30,046 nucleotides of DNA from CALZJC01 sp041574955 (GTDB lineage: Bacteria; Acidobacteriota; Thermoanaerobaculia; Multivoradales; JAHEKO01), in NCBI GenBank assembly GCA_041574955.1, contig JBFGNS010000033.1:1-30046 (forward strand), given 5' to 3'. Below, piece after piece: positions 7,518 to 14,738 of this stretch (positions are counted from its first letter, which is position 1; each line of letters begins with the position of its first letter). The notes below the pieces were generated by a model that ran no database searches, was not told the origin of the DNA, and saw nothing but the letters and a program-made list of their open reading frames with translations. The translations under genes were made by a program, and so were the position numbers.

Positions 7518-9905
7518 ATGAGCACCCTGCGCCTCCCAGCCTGGTCTGCGGGACCGACGCTACCGCTGGTACTGCTGCTGGCGGCCGCCTATCTCGTCGC
7601 AGGCCGGCTGGCGCTGCTGCTCGCCATCCCGCCGGGCTTCGCCAGCTCCGTCTGGCCGGCGGCGGGCGTGGCGCTGGTGGCCCTGCTGCTGGCCGGGCGC
7701 CGCCTTTGGCCGGGCGTGATGCTCGGCTCGTTCCTGGTCAACCTGCCCTCCAGCTTCAGCGGTGCCGAGGCCGAGACGCTGACGCGCGCCGCCGCCGTGG
7801 CGGCGGCCATCGGCACCGGTGCCGCCCTGCAGGCGCTGGCCGGAGAGTGGATCGTGCGGCGGCTCGCCCACTTCCCCAACACCCTTTCCCAGGGGCGCGA
7901 TATCGCACGCTTCATGATCTGGGGCGGGCCGGTGAGCTGCCTGGTGAGCTCCTCGACCGGCGTGGCCACGCTCTACTTCGCCGGCGTGATCAGCGCCCAG
8001 GACGTATCGTTTCACTGGTGGACCTGGTGGGTCGGCGACTCGATCGGCGTGCTGGTGGTGGCGCCGCTGGTGCTGGCGTTCACCACCCCGGCGGACCGGT
8101 TCTGGCGCGAGCGCCGGCGGGCGGTACCGGTGCCCCTGCTCCTGACCGCCGCGGCGGTCGTGGTGCTGTTCGTCTTCGCCCGCGACCGCGAGCGCAGCCG
8201 GGTCGAGCTCGAGCTGGGCCAGCGCGCCCTGTCGCTGGCGCACGCCTTCGAGAAGCACGTCCACCGTTCGCTCGACGACCTGATGTCGGTCGAGGGCCTG
8301 TTCGCCAGCTCGGATCGGGTCGGCCGCGATCAGTTTGCGGCCTTCACCCGTCGCATCCTGCGGCGCAACCCGGGCTTCCAGGCGCTCTCGTGGAACCCGC
8401 GCGTGACGCTGGACGAGCGGCCGGCCTACGAGGCGGCCGGGCGGGCCGACGGCTTCCCGCGGTACCGCTTCACCGAGAGGTCGGACGACGGCGAGCTGCG
8501 CGCCGCCGGCGAGCGGCCCGAGTACGTGGTGGTGCACTTCATCGAGCCGTACGCCGGCAACGAGCCGGCGCTCGGGTACGACGTCCACTCCGACCCCCTG
8601 CGACGTCAGGCGATCGAGCGCGCCCGCGACAGCGGCGCGCTGGCCGTCACCAGCGGCATCCGCCTGGTGCAGGAGACCGGCACCCAGACCGGTGTGCTGA
8701 TCCTGGCGCCGGTGTACGCCGGCGGCGAGCGGCCGGACACGCTCGACGAGCGGCAGCGGGCGCTGCGCGGCTACGCCACCGGCGTGATGCGCGTCGGCGA
8801 CACCCTGCGCTCGGCGCTGGCGGGGCTGCCGCCGCACGGCTTCCTCATCGGCCTGTTCGAGGTCGGCGAGGGCGAGCGCCTGCTGGCCTCGCTCGGCGAC
8901 GGCTGGCGCAGCCCGGGGCCCGCGACGCCGAGCTGGAGCTTCGACCAGCGGATCGGCGGCAGGCTGTGGCGGCTGAGGCTCGCCCCCAGCCCAGCGAGCC
9001 AGGCGTCCCAGCGCGGCTGGTACGCCTGGCTGGTGCTGGCCGGCGGCCTGCTGCTGGTCAGCCTGCTCGGCGCGCTGCTGCTGCTGCAGACCGGCCGCAC
9101 CGCCGAGCTGGCCTCGCTCAACGCCCAGCTCGCCGGCGAGATCGCCCGCCGCCGCCAGCTGGAAACCCAGCGCGAGAAGCTGATCGGCGAGCTCGAGGTG
9201 CGCAACTCGGAGCTGGAGCGTTTCTCCTACGCCGTGTCCCACGACCTCAAGAGCCCGCTGACCACCATCAAGGGGTTCCTGGGCCTGCTGCGCAAGGACC
9301 TCGACGCGGACGACCGGCCGCTGGTCGAGCACGAGCTCGACCAGCTCGACGCCGCCGCCGACCGCATGCGGGCGCTGGTCGACGATCTGCTGGAGCTGTC
9401 TCGCGCCGGTCAGGTCACCGGCGCCCCCGAACCGGTCGAGCTGGACGACGTGGTGCGCGAGGCGGCGGCCCAGGTTGCCGGCCAGGTCCTCGAGGCCGGC
9501 GTCGAGATCGCGATCGCGGACGACCTGCCGGCGGTGATGGCCAGCCGCCCCCAGCTGGTCGAGGTGTTGCAGAACCTGCTCGCCAACGCGGCCAAGTTCA
9601 TGGGCGATCAGCCGGCGCCGCGCATCGAGTTCCGCGCCAGTGTGGAGGGGGAACGGGTGGTCTGCTCGGTGCGGGACAACGGCATCGGCATCGAGCCGGA
9701 GCACCGCGAACGGATCTTCGGTCTGTTCCAGCGGCTGCACGCGACGCCCGAGGGCACCGGCATCGGCCTGGCGCTGGTGCGGCGCATCATCGAGCGCTCG
9801 GGCGGCTCGATCTGGGTCGAATCCGGCGGCAGGGGGCAGGGCAGCACGTTCTACTTCACCCTGCCGGCCGCCGGCATGCCCCGGCCGCGCGCCGTCGCGC
9901 GCTGA
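7518..9905 (+). CDS. MASE1-CHASE membrane sensor histidine kinase
   Basis: A 795-residue two-component sensor. Residues about 10-200 form a multi-pass MASE1-type membrane domain (GRLALLLAIPPGFASSVWPA is characteristic). A further TM near 210 is followed by a periplasmic CHASE domain (about 235-480, with FEKHVHRSLDDLMSVEGLF and NPGFQALSWNPRV), a TM (WLVLAGGLLLVSLLGALLLL), a short coiled coil, HisKA (SYAVSHDLKSPLTT, phospho-acceptor His575) and HATPase_c with N box (LQNLLANAAKF), G1 (DNGIGIEP) and G2 (GTGIGLALV). No receiver domain is attached, and no response regulator gene lies nearby. The ATG at 7518 is preferred because the 41 upstream residues of the open frame are unlike the family. It is divergent from the TonB receptor. 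Confidence 0.93.
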   Translation: MSTLRLPAWSAGPTLPLVLLLAAAYLVAGRLALLLAIPPGFASSVWPAAGVALVALLLAGRRLWPGVMLGSFLVNLPSSFSGAEAETLTRAAAVAAAIGTGAALQALAGEWIVRRLAHFPNTLSQGRDIARFMIWGGPVSCLVSSSTGVATLYFAGVISAQDVSFHWWTWWVGDSIGVLVVAPLVLAFTTPADRFWRERRRAVPVPLLLTAAAVVVLFVFARDRERSRVELELGQRALSLAHAFEKHVHRSLDDLMSVEGLFASSDRVGRDQFAAFTRRILRRNPGFQALSWNPRVTLDERPAYEAAGRADGFPRYRFTERSDDGELRAAGERPEYVVVHFIEPYAGNEPALGYDVHSDPLRRQAIERARDSGALAVTSGIRLVQETGTQTGVLILAPVYAGGERPDTLDERQRALRGYATGVMRVGDTLRSALAGLPPHGFLIGLFEVGEGERLLASLGDGWRSPGPATPSWSFDQRIGGRLWRLRLAPSPASQASQRGWYAWLVLAGGLLLVSLLGALLLLQTGRTAELASLNAQLAGEIARRRQLETQREKLIGELEVRNSELERFSYAVSHDLKSPLTTIKGFLGLLRKDLDADDRPLVEHELDQLDAAADRMRALVDDLLELSRAGQVTGAPEPVELDDVVREAAAQVAGQVLEAGVEIAIADDLPAVMASRPQLVEVLQNLLANAAKFMGDQPAPRIEFRASVEGERVVCSVRDNGIGIEPEHRERIFGLFQRLHATPEGTGIGLALVRRIIERSGGSIWVESGGRGQGSTFYFTLPAAGMPRPRAVAR

Positions 9906-9928
9906 TCCCGCCGCCGCTACCGGGCGAC

Positions 9929-9999
9929 GCCAGACGGGCGCTTGCCAGACGGGTGCTCACCAGTCGGGCGCTGGCCGGAGGACGCTTGCCGACGGGCGC
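9929..9999. repeat. Degenerate 15-bp tandem repeat
   Basis: Four to five imperfect units of about 15 bp. The first two are GCCAGACGGGCGCTT (9929-9943) and GCCAGACGGGTGCTC (9944-9958), the third ACCAGTCGGGCGCTG, then two decayed units. They fill the gap between the convergent kinase and PIG-L genes. On the minus strand they read as a five-residue repeat in an extra frame, which I do not consider coding. Confidence 0.75.
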
Positions 10000-10029
10000 G
10001 GCCACCCGGCTTGACGCCGAGCCGATCGT

Positions 10030-10803
10030 CTACCGGCCGGCGCCGGCGCTGCCGGCCGCGGGGCGCCACAGCCTCTCGCCGCCCCGTCGCCGGGCGAACC
10101 GGCGCACGGCGCGCGCCATCCGCCAGCGGCCGCCGAACAGCGGGCGAAGCTGGGACCGGTAGGCGGCGATGGCTGCCAGCTTGGCCTCGAGCTCGGCAGG
10201 CGCGAGGCTCACCGCGATCGGCTCGAGGCGGCCCTCTCCGACGGCCCGCTCCAGCTCCTCCGGCCGGCGCTCGACGTACGGGTAGTCCTCGTAGTAGATC
10301 AGCCGCGGGCCGCGCGCGGCCTCGGCGGCGCGCCGCACCAGCCGGTGGTCGACGTGGCCGCCGATCGCTAGCGGGCAGACCACCTCGGAGGCGGCGTCGA
10401 ATCCGCGCAGCCGCTCGGCCAGCCGCTCCGCGAGCTCGTCGTCGGCCGGCCGGGGAGGGCCGAACAGGCGCTCCAGGTCGGGGTACAGGAACTCGTCCGC
10501 CCGGCGGCGGTAGACGGCCTCCGCCTCGCCCCAGTGCTCGTGGAGCGCCCGCAGACGGCGGCAGGCCTCGACGTCCTCCGCGCGGCGCGCCGCCACCACG
10601 CCGCCGCGCAGACGGAACAACCGGTGCAGGCCGGCGGCCAGCTCGCTCACGCCGTCGGCCGGCTCGTCGGCGGTGAACGGGGTGACCACCCGTACCGCCC
10701 GGCCGGCGCGCACCTGGGCCGCGATGCGGCCGCCGCACGACAGCACGGCGTCGTCGAGATGGGGCGAGAGGTAGACGGTCTCGCCGCCGGCGGACGAGGC
10801 CAA
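10030..10803 (-). CDS. PIG-L (LmbE-like) family deacetylase
   Basis: A 257-residue zinc-dependent N-deacetylase of the PIG-L/LmbE fold, which removes acetyl groups from GlcNAc-type substrates. The metal/catalytic motif near the N-terminus is SPHLDDAVLSCGG (His15, Asp17, Asp18) and the second is GGHVDHRLV. No signal peptide is seen, so it is cytosolic. The start is TTG; upstream in frame there is no better start, and GGGAG lies 10 nt before it. It follows the glycosyltransferase stop by 7 nt, so they are translated from one message. With the glycosyltransferase and SGNH hydrolase it looks like part of a glycan or glycolipid modification set. The acceptor is unknown. Confidence 0.9.
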   Translation of the reverse strand: MASSAGGETVYLSPHLDDAVLSCGGRIAAQVRAGRAVRVVTPFTADEPADGVSELAAGLHRLFRLRGGVVAARRAEDVEACRRLRALHEHWGEAEAVYRRRADEFLYPDLERLFGPPRPADDELAERLAERLRGFDAASEVVCPLAIGGHVDHRLVRRAAEAARGPRLIYYEDYPYVERRPEELERAVGEGRLEPIAVSLAPAELEAKLAAIAAYRSQLRPLFGGRWRMARAVRRFARRRGGERLWRPAAGSAGAGR

Positions 10804-10810
10804 CGCGCCG

Positions 10811-12055
10811 CTACTCCCGCGGCGCCGCGACCGGGGACGCCGACGGCCGCGCGCGGTGCCGGGCGAGCATCTCCTCGGCGGCGGCCCGGTAGCGCTCGCT
10901 GAACCGCTCGCGGGTGTGTTCGCGCCGCGCGTGCTCCCACGCCGCCACCGCCCGGCGGCAGAGCTCCTCGGCGGGCAGCGACGCGGTCTCGGCCACCACC
11001 CGCCGGACGGTCTCGATACGGGCGTCGGGCAGCAGAACCCCGAAGTCGTGCAGGTCGACGCTCGCCTCGTAGGTCAGCACCGGCACCAACCCGGCGTGCA
11101 GGCAGGTGACGACGCTGCCGCCGCCCGACTCGGAGCACGACGGGTAGACCACGCCGGCTGCCCGGGCGCAGACGTCGCGGAACCGCTCGCCGGCGATGTC
11201 CACCCAGCCGACGGTCTCGATGTTGGGGGTGTCGTAGAGCTCGCGCGCGTAACAGGCCTCGAAGTCGCGTTCGGCCTGCACCGGTCCGCACACGATCAGC
11301 CGGTGGTCGGGCATGCCGGCGAAAGCCTCGAGCACGACGTCGAGCCCCTTGTGCACCAGCCCGCCGCTGCCGAACCAGATCCAGGTCCGCCGGCAGGCGT
11401 CGAAATCCTTGCCGGCCGGCGACGGGAAGCGGAACGGCGCCGACAGCGGCACGGGGAAGATCTCGCGCCCGGCGTGGGCGTAGGTGTCGATGGTGAACCG
11501 GTTGCCGGTGGTGGTGGCGAAGTGGGCGTGCTCGATCGCCCGGTTCTCCTCGATCATCTTGACCGGCTTGAGCCGCACGCCGCGGCGCCGCTCGAGGGCG
11601 TCGAGCCGCTCGCGCTGGGCGCGGTTGTGGAACAGGTGGTGGCCGGTCTCGATGTGCTGCACCCTGAGGCACTCCTCCCCCACCAGCGGCGCCAGCCGCT
11701 CGAGGTTGAGCCGCACGTCGACCAGCACGTCGTACGGCCGCTCGGGCACGAACCGGCTGTTGGTCCAGTGGATGACGTCGACCTCGAAGCCCAGCCGCGC
11801 CCAGGTGCGGGCGATCTCCCGCGACTCCCAGTAGGCGGTGTGCGAGTGCGGCAGCTCCTCACCCTCGGGAACGAGGAACGGATCCAGCCAGAACGACACC
11901 AGCGCCCGGCCGCGCGGCTCACCTTCGGCCGGCAGCGTCGCCACGCCGCGGTACGGATCGCGCAGCTTGCGCCACAGCTTGCGCCCGATGCGGCGCAGCT
12001 CGGAGAGCACGAACGCCGGCCGCAGGCGTCGTTTCCACAGGGACAGGTTGGGCAA
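10811..12055 (-). CDS. GT4-like (GT-B fold) glycosyltransferase
   Basis: A 414-residue putative retaining glycosyltransferase. The C-terminal half has the GT-B donor-domain pattern: IWFGSGGLVHKGLDVVLEAF (strand and loop), DHRLIVCGPV, NIETVGWVDI and YPSCSESGGGSVVTCLHAG. The usual E-x7-E of GT4 enzymes is only partly present: the first Glu is in CSESGGG, but the second position is occupied by Thr/Cys. The N-terminus is basic (WKRRLRPAFVLSELRRIGRKLWRKLRD), suggesting peripheral membrane association. The start appears to be TTG at 12055 with a weak GGAA upstream. It is followed after 7 nt by the PIG-L deacetylase. Donor and acceptor sugars cannot be inferred. Confidence 0.82.
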   Translation of the reverse strand: MPNLSLWKRRLRPAFVLSELRRIGRKLWRKLRDPYRGVATLPAEGEPRGRALVSFWLDPFLVPEGEELPHSHTAYWESREIARTWARLGFEVDVIHWTNSRFVPERPYDVLVDVRLNLERLAPLVGEECLRVQHIETGHHLFHNRAQRERLDALERRRGVRLKPVKMIEENRAIEHAHFATTTGNRFTIDTYAHAGREIFPVPLSAPFRFPSPAGKDFDACRRTWIWFGSGGLVHKGLDVVLEAFAGMPDHRLIVCGPVQAERDFEACYARELYDTPNIETVGWVDIAGERFRDVCARAAGVVYPSCSESGGGSVVTCLHAGLVPVLTYEASVDLHDFGVLLPDARIETVRRVVAETASLPAEELCRRAVAAWEHARREHTRERFSERYRAAAEEMLARHRARPSASPVAAPRE

Positions 12056-12166
12056 CGCGGTTCCGCTGGCGGGCGAGGCGGCCCGGCCGTTCGAGCCGCC
12101 GGGGCGACCGCGCCGTGCGGCGCGGGCAGGCTAGCACAGGCCCCGCCGGCCCCGGGGGGAGCGCCG

Positions 12167-13327
12167 CTAGCCGGCGGCGTCCACCTCCGGCCGCGAGGCG
12201 CCGGCCGGGGTGCGCTCGACCCAGGCCAGGAACCGGGCCAGCTCGGCGGCCGCCAGCGCGTGGCCGGCCGGCGTCCAGTGGCGGTCCGAGAGGTAGTAGA
12301 GATGGGCGCCCCGGTCGAGCTCGGCCCGGAACACGCCGGTGAGATCGAGAAACGGGATGCCGTGGCGCTCGAGCAGCTCCGCCACCAGCCGGCGGGGCCG
12401 CTCGGGGTCGTGCGCCGCGGGCTCCAGCCCGACCTGCTCGAGCGCCGCCTGCCAGCGCGCATCGACCAGCGCCACCTCGGCGGGCATCAGCACCGCCGTC
12501 ACCGCGAAGCCGTGCTCGCCACCCAGCTCGACGAGCCGGGCCAGGGCGCGGTCGGCAGCCGCGACCGCCCGGTCGACCCACGGCGGCGGCGTCTCGGCGT
12601 AGACCGTCAGCTCCTCCCGCAGGTTGGCCCGGGCCCACGGCTCGCCGAGGCCCAGGGCTCCGCGCAGCGACCGCTCGAGCTTTGCGGGCAGGCCGCGCTT
12701 GAGCAGCCGGAACAGGTGCGAGCGGCGGTACAGCCAGGCGTTCAGGCCGCGCTCCTCGCTGGCCGGCAGGATCAGCCCGTCCTCCAGCTCCACGTCGCCG
12801 GCGACGAACCGCTCGTTCTGGATGTCGTTGCCCAGGAAGACCGCCAGCACCACCCGGTCGGGCGCCAGCCCGACGCCCCAATGCTCCACCAGCTCCACCG
12901 AGTCGGAGATGCCGAAGCCCGGCACCCCGCCGTTCAGGCACTCGCGGTCGATGCCCCGCTGGGCCAGCTCGCCGCAGACCAGCAGAGGGAACGCCTCGCC
13001 GTCCGCCACCCCGAAGCCGAAGACGAACGAGTCGCCGACCGTCAGCAGCCGCGGCCGCTGCTTGGTTGGCTCGAGCTCCGGCCCACGCAGGCCGTGCGAG
13101 TTGACGTGGATGGCGGCCTCGAACTCGGTGCCGTTGGTCATCGAGCCGGCGTAGCCCGACGCCAGCCGGTAGCCGCCCTGCAGATCGACCTGGTACAAGC
13201 CCGGCTCGATCACCACCACCGCCTGCGGCCGCACCAGCGCCACTACCAGCTCGCCCAGCCCGATGGCCACCAGCGAGCTGCACAGGAGCAGCACGGCCGG
13301 CGCCGCCAGCTTGGAGAGACGCTGCAT
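12167..13327 (-). CDS. Membrane-anchored SGNH/GDSL hydrolase
   Basis: A 386-residue protein starting at the ATG of MQRLSKLAAPAVLLLCSSLV, an N-terminal hydrophobic anchor or signal. An SGNH esterase/acyl-hydrolase domain follows: block I TVGDSFVFGFG (catalytic Ser in GDSF), block III FLGNDIQN, and the C-terminal catalytic dyad in SDRHWTPAGH. Such proteins are common in exopolysaccharide clusters as O-acetyl esterases or acyltransferase partners, comparable in arrangement to AlgJ/AlgX-type proteins. The open frame extends to 13504, but that extension has no protein-like features. It lies 111 bp upstream of the glycosyltransferase on the same strand. The substrate is unknown. Confidence 0.85.
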   Translation of the reverse strand: MQRLSKLAAPAVLLLCSSLVAIGLGELVVALVRPQAVVVIEPGLYQVDLQGGYRLASGYAGSMTNGTEFEAAIHVNSHGLRGPELEPTKQRPRLLTVGDSFVFGFGVADGEAFPLLVCGELAQRGIDRECLNGGVPGFGISDSVELVEHWGVGLAPDRVVLAVFLGNDIQNERFVAGDVELEDGLILPASEERGLNAWLYRRSHLFRLLKRGLPAKLERSLRGALGLGEPWARANLREELTVYAETPPPWVDRAVAAADRALARLVELGGEHGFAVTAVLMPAEVALVDARWQAALEQVGLEPAAHDPERPRRLVAELLERHGIPFLDLTGVFRAELDRGAHLYYLSDRHWTPAGHALAAAELARFLAWVERTPAGASRPEVDAAG

Positions 13328-13409
13328 CTTCCGGGTGTCCCGAAGTGGGAGGAGTGGGGTTGTACGGTGAAGCGCCGGCAGGGGAAAGCAGAACTCGCCG
13401 GCGCGCAAG

Positions 13410-13415
13410 AGTATA
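13410..13415 (-). promoter_or_regulatory. Candidate -10 box for the SGNH/glycosyltransferase genes
   Basis: On the minus strand TATACT (5 of 6 to consensus) stands 82 bp before the SGNH hydrolase ATG. The region 17 bp upstream (TGGTCC) is a poor -35. Position and sequence are suggestive only. Confidence 0.35.
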
Positions 13416-13516
13416 CCGGGATCCGAGGGCCGGGACCAGCCAGAGGGGCCGGCGGCCGCCCAAGAGGATCGCTTCCGAGCGGCGACTACCGAGACGCTGC
13501 CCACGCCACCCGCCGC

Positions 13517-13522
13517 TATACT
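13517..13522 (+). promoter_or_regulatory. Candidate -10 box of tRNA-Lys
   Basis: TATACT ends 5 bp before the first base of the tRNA. A start 6-7 nt downstream would fall on or next to the mature 5' G, implying a leaderless or nearly leaderless tRNA transcript. No convincing -35 is visible. Confidence 0.4.
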
Positions 13523-13527
13523 GCCGT

Positions 13528-13603
13528 GGGCCGTTAGCTCAGTTGGCAGAGCAGCGGACTTTTAATCCGCGGGTCCGGGGTTCGAGCCCCCGACGGCCCA
13601 CCA
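13528..13603 (+). tRNA. tRNA-Lys (anticodon UUU)
   Basis: A complete cloverleaf can be drawn: acceptor stem GGGCCGT (13528-13534) with ACGGCCC (13593-13599), discriminator A and an encoded CCA end. The D arm is GCTCAGTTGGCAGAGC, and the anticodon stem GCGGA/TCCGC encloses the loop CTTTTAA with anticodon TTT at 13561-13563. The T arm contains GGTTCGAGC. A shift toward lower GC starts just after the tRNA and runs to about 15540, making its 3' side a plausible insertion point, although no duplicated tRNA end was found. Confidence 0.97.
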
Positions 13604-13884
13604 TTAAGTCTCATAGATGCAGTGGTTTAGGAGGTTTGGGCTGAGGACCTGGAGTGAACTCCGCTCCCGTGCGACGCTCGCTACACTGCAGGAAGAAACT
13701 GAGCTCCCCGCCGCCGGCTGAACCCCGCGGGGTGACTGAACCCGACTAGCTGCCACCCGAATGGCCGCAGTGCCACCCGTCGCCACACTACGGGGCGCTT
13801 AGGGTGCAGAACGGCCGGCGCTATTCCGGCGCTATTCGGGTGGCACCTAGTCGGCTAGGCGCTATTCGGGTGGCACCTAGTCGG
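13604..13884. other. Non-coding gap with repeat cluster
   Basis: I see no convincing gene between the tRNA and the toxin. The stretch holds a 12-bp palindrome (ACCCCGCGGGGT, 13722-13733), the inverted and direct repeat copies listed separately, and partial copies (CAGTGCCACCCGT near 13768-13780, GCGCTATTCCGG near 13819-13830). Confidence 0.7.
13741..13765 (-). repeat. Inverted copy of the 30-bp repeat
   Basis: Read on the minus strand, this 25-bp segment matches the first part of the 13831 repeat unit at 22 of 24 positions (shared core ATTCGGGTGGCA and CTAGTCGG). With the copies at 13831-13889 it makes an inverted-repeat pair separated by about 65 bp. Confidence 0.75.
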
Positions 13885-13889
13885 CTAGG
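13831..13889. repeat. 30-bp direct repeat, two tandem copies
   Basis: Two copies begin at 13831 and 13861 and are identical over 29 of 30 bases, each starting GCTATTCGGGTGGCACC. Each contains a small hairpin, CCTAG-TCGG-CTAGG (13846-13859 and 13876-13889). The second copy runs into the toxin gene and supplies its stop codon (13885-13887). A degenerate relative sits at about 14550-14577, on the other side of the toxin-antitoxin pair. Confidence 0.85.
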
Positions 13890-14214
13890 TGGCGCAGCCG
13901 GTCGCCCGGGCGAGGGCGCGGCAGACTTCCGTCATCCGCTCTCGGGATAGGGAGCCGAGGAATCGCCGCAGCCGGGTCTTGTCGACCGTCTGGACGTGAT
14001 CCAGGTTGACGGCGGACTCTCGCTTGAGACCCTCGTCAATCCCGACCACCACCTCCCCGGGCGCGCCCCGAATCGTCGAGGTCACCGGTGCCACCATCAC
14101 CGTGTTGAGCAACGGGATGACCTCCTGGCGGGTCAGCACCAGCACCGGCCGACGCTTGTCGGGCGGGCGGAAAGTGTAGAGCCAGATCTCCCCCCGGTTC
14201 AGCTCTCTGGCCAC
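13885..14214 (-). CDS. MazF/PemK-family toxin (putative endoribonuclease)
   Basis: A 109-residue PemK/MazF-fold toxin expected to cleave RNA. Visible family motifs: NRGEIWLYTF near the N-terminus, RRPVLVLTR (conserved Arg), a VAPVTSTIRG strand-loop carrying the conserved Thr/Ser, and SAVNLDHVQTVDK. Normal length for the family. The start is GTG with GGGAGG about 10 nt upstream, lying inside the antitoxin gene (16-nt overlap), the usual translational coupling of toxin-antitoxin pairs. The last codon and stop lie inside a 30-bp intergenic repeat, so the natural C-terminus may have been replaced. Toxin identity is strong; activity is not tested. Confidence 0.92.
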   Translation of the reverse strand: MARELNRGEIWLYTFRPPDKRRPVLVLTRQEVIPLLNTVMVAPVTSTIRGAPGEVVVGIDEGLKRESAVNLDHVQTVDKTRLRRFLGSLSRERMTEVCRALARATGCAT

Positions 14215-14432
14215 TGGCCCTGGTCCTCCCAGCCCTCGAACTCGTCGCCCAGGCCCTCACCCTCGCCGTAGGCCTGCCGGTAGCGAGTCGCGACCTCCTG
14301 GCGGGCCCGCCGTTTCAGGTACTCGGCTGTGGCTCGCCGAAGCACGGCGGACCGGCCATCACGCCGCGCTTCCTCGGTGGAATCGAGTCGCTCGAGGAGA
14401 TCTTCGTCGAAGCTGACTTGTATAGCTTTCAT
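14199..14432 (-). CDS. Ribbon-helix-helix antitoxin (MazE-like)
   Basis: A 77-residue antitoxin upstream of and overlapping the MazF-like toxin. The N-terminal half is a ribbon-helix-helix DNA-binding domain (KAIQVSFDEDLLERLDSTEE, then RDGRSAVLRRATAEYLKRR). The acidic C-terminus with two Trp (FEGWEDQGQWPES) is the type of tail that binds and neutralises MazF. ATG start with AGGA 7 nt upstream. By family rule it should repress its own promoter, expected within 14433-14500; an AT-rich TATGTGGATAGGAT stretch lies just upstream on the minus strand, but no clear operator palindrome is seen. Confidence 0.9.
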   Translation of the reverse strand: MKAIQVSFDEDLLERLDSTEEARRDGRSAVLRRATAEYLKRRARQEVATRYRQAYGEGEGLGDEFEGWEDQGQWPES

Positions 14433-14738
14433 GTAGAGATCCTATCCACATACAGGCGTGGGCGCAAGTCGTCCGAACAGCGCAAGCCACAAGAAAGAAA
14501 TCACTTGCGGCCTGGAGAAGACCCCGATCAGGGAGCGGCCTGCGGGGGCGCTAGTCGCCGCTACTCGGTCGGCACCTCTTGGGTGGGGCTGGGGGTTGGA
14601 CGGCTTTCGGACAGCACGGGCTCGGCTCGCGCAGCCAACGAGGAGAGCGGATCTCGATCGAGACCCGCTCTCCGGAGGCAGCCGGAGCCAGCTCTACCCC
14701 GACCGCATCAGGACCGGGGAAACCAACCCGCAGTCGGT
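14433..14738. other. Non-coding gap between antitoxin and secreted protein gene
   Basis: No gene is supported. It contains the presumed antitoxin promoter near 14433-14460, a degenerate copy of the intergenic repeat at 14550-14577 (CTAGTCGCCGCTACTCGG, then TCGGCACCT), and the strong hairpin at 14642-14673. Confidence 0.65.
14642..14673 (-). terminator. Strong hairpin downstream of the secreted protein gene
   Basis: On the minus strand the RNA forms a 14-bp stem (arms GGAGAGCGGGUCUC and GAGAUCCGCUCUCC, loop GAUC) starting 66 nt after the stop codon. The only non-Watson-Crick pair is G-U on this strand; on the plus strand it would be an A-C mismatch, so the hairpin is designed for minus-strand RNA. 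No U-run follows, so it may be a terminator of the type seen in GC-rich genomes, or a 3'-end stabiliser. Confidence 0.6.

Noticed and set aside
7560..9740. 726-codon minus-strand frame opposite the histidine kinase
   Set aside because: Gln/His/Arg-rich antisense shadow; the plus strand encodes complete kinase motifs.
13604..13786. 60-codon minus-strand frame after tRNA-Lys
   Set aside because: No RBS or motif; overlaps palindromes and repeat copies.
13741..13889. CRISPR array
   Set aside because: Only two direct copies with no spacer between them and no cas genes; this is a tandem/inverted intergenic repeat.
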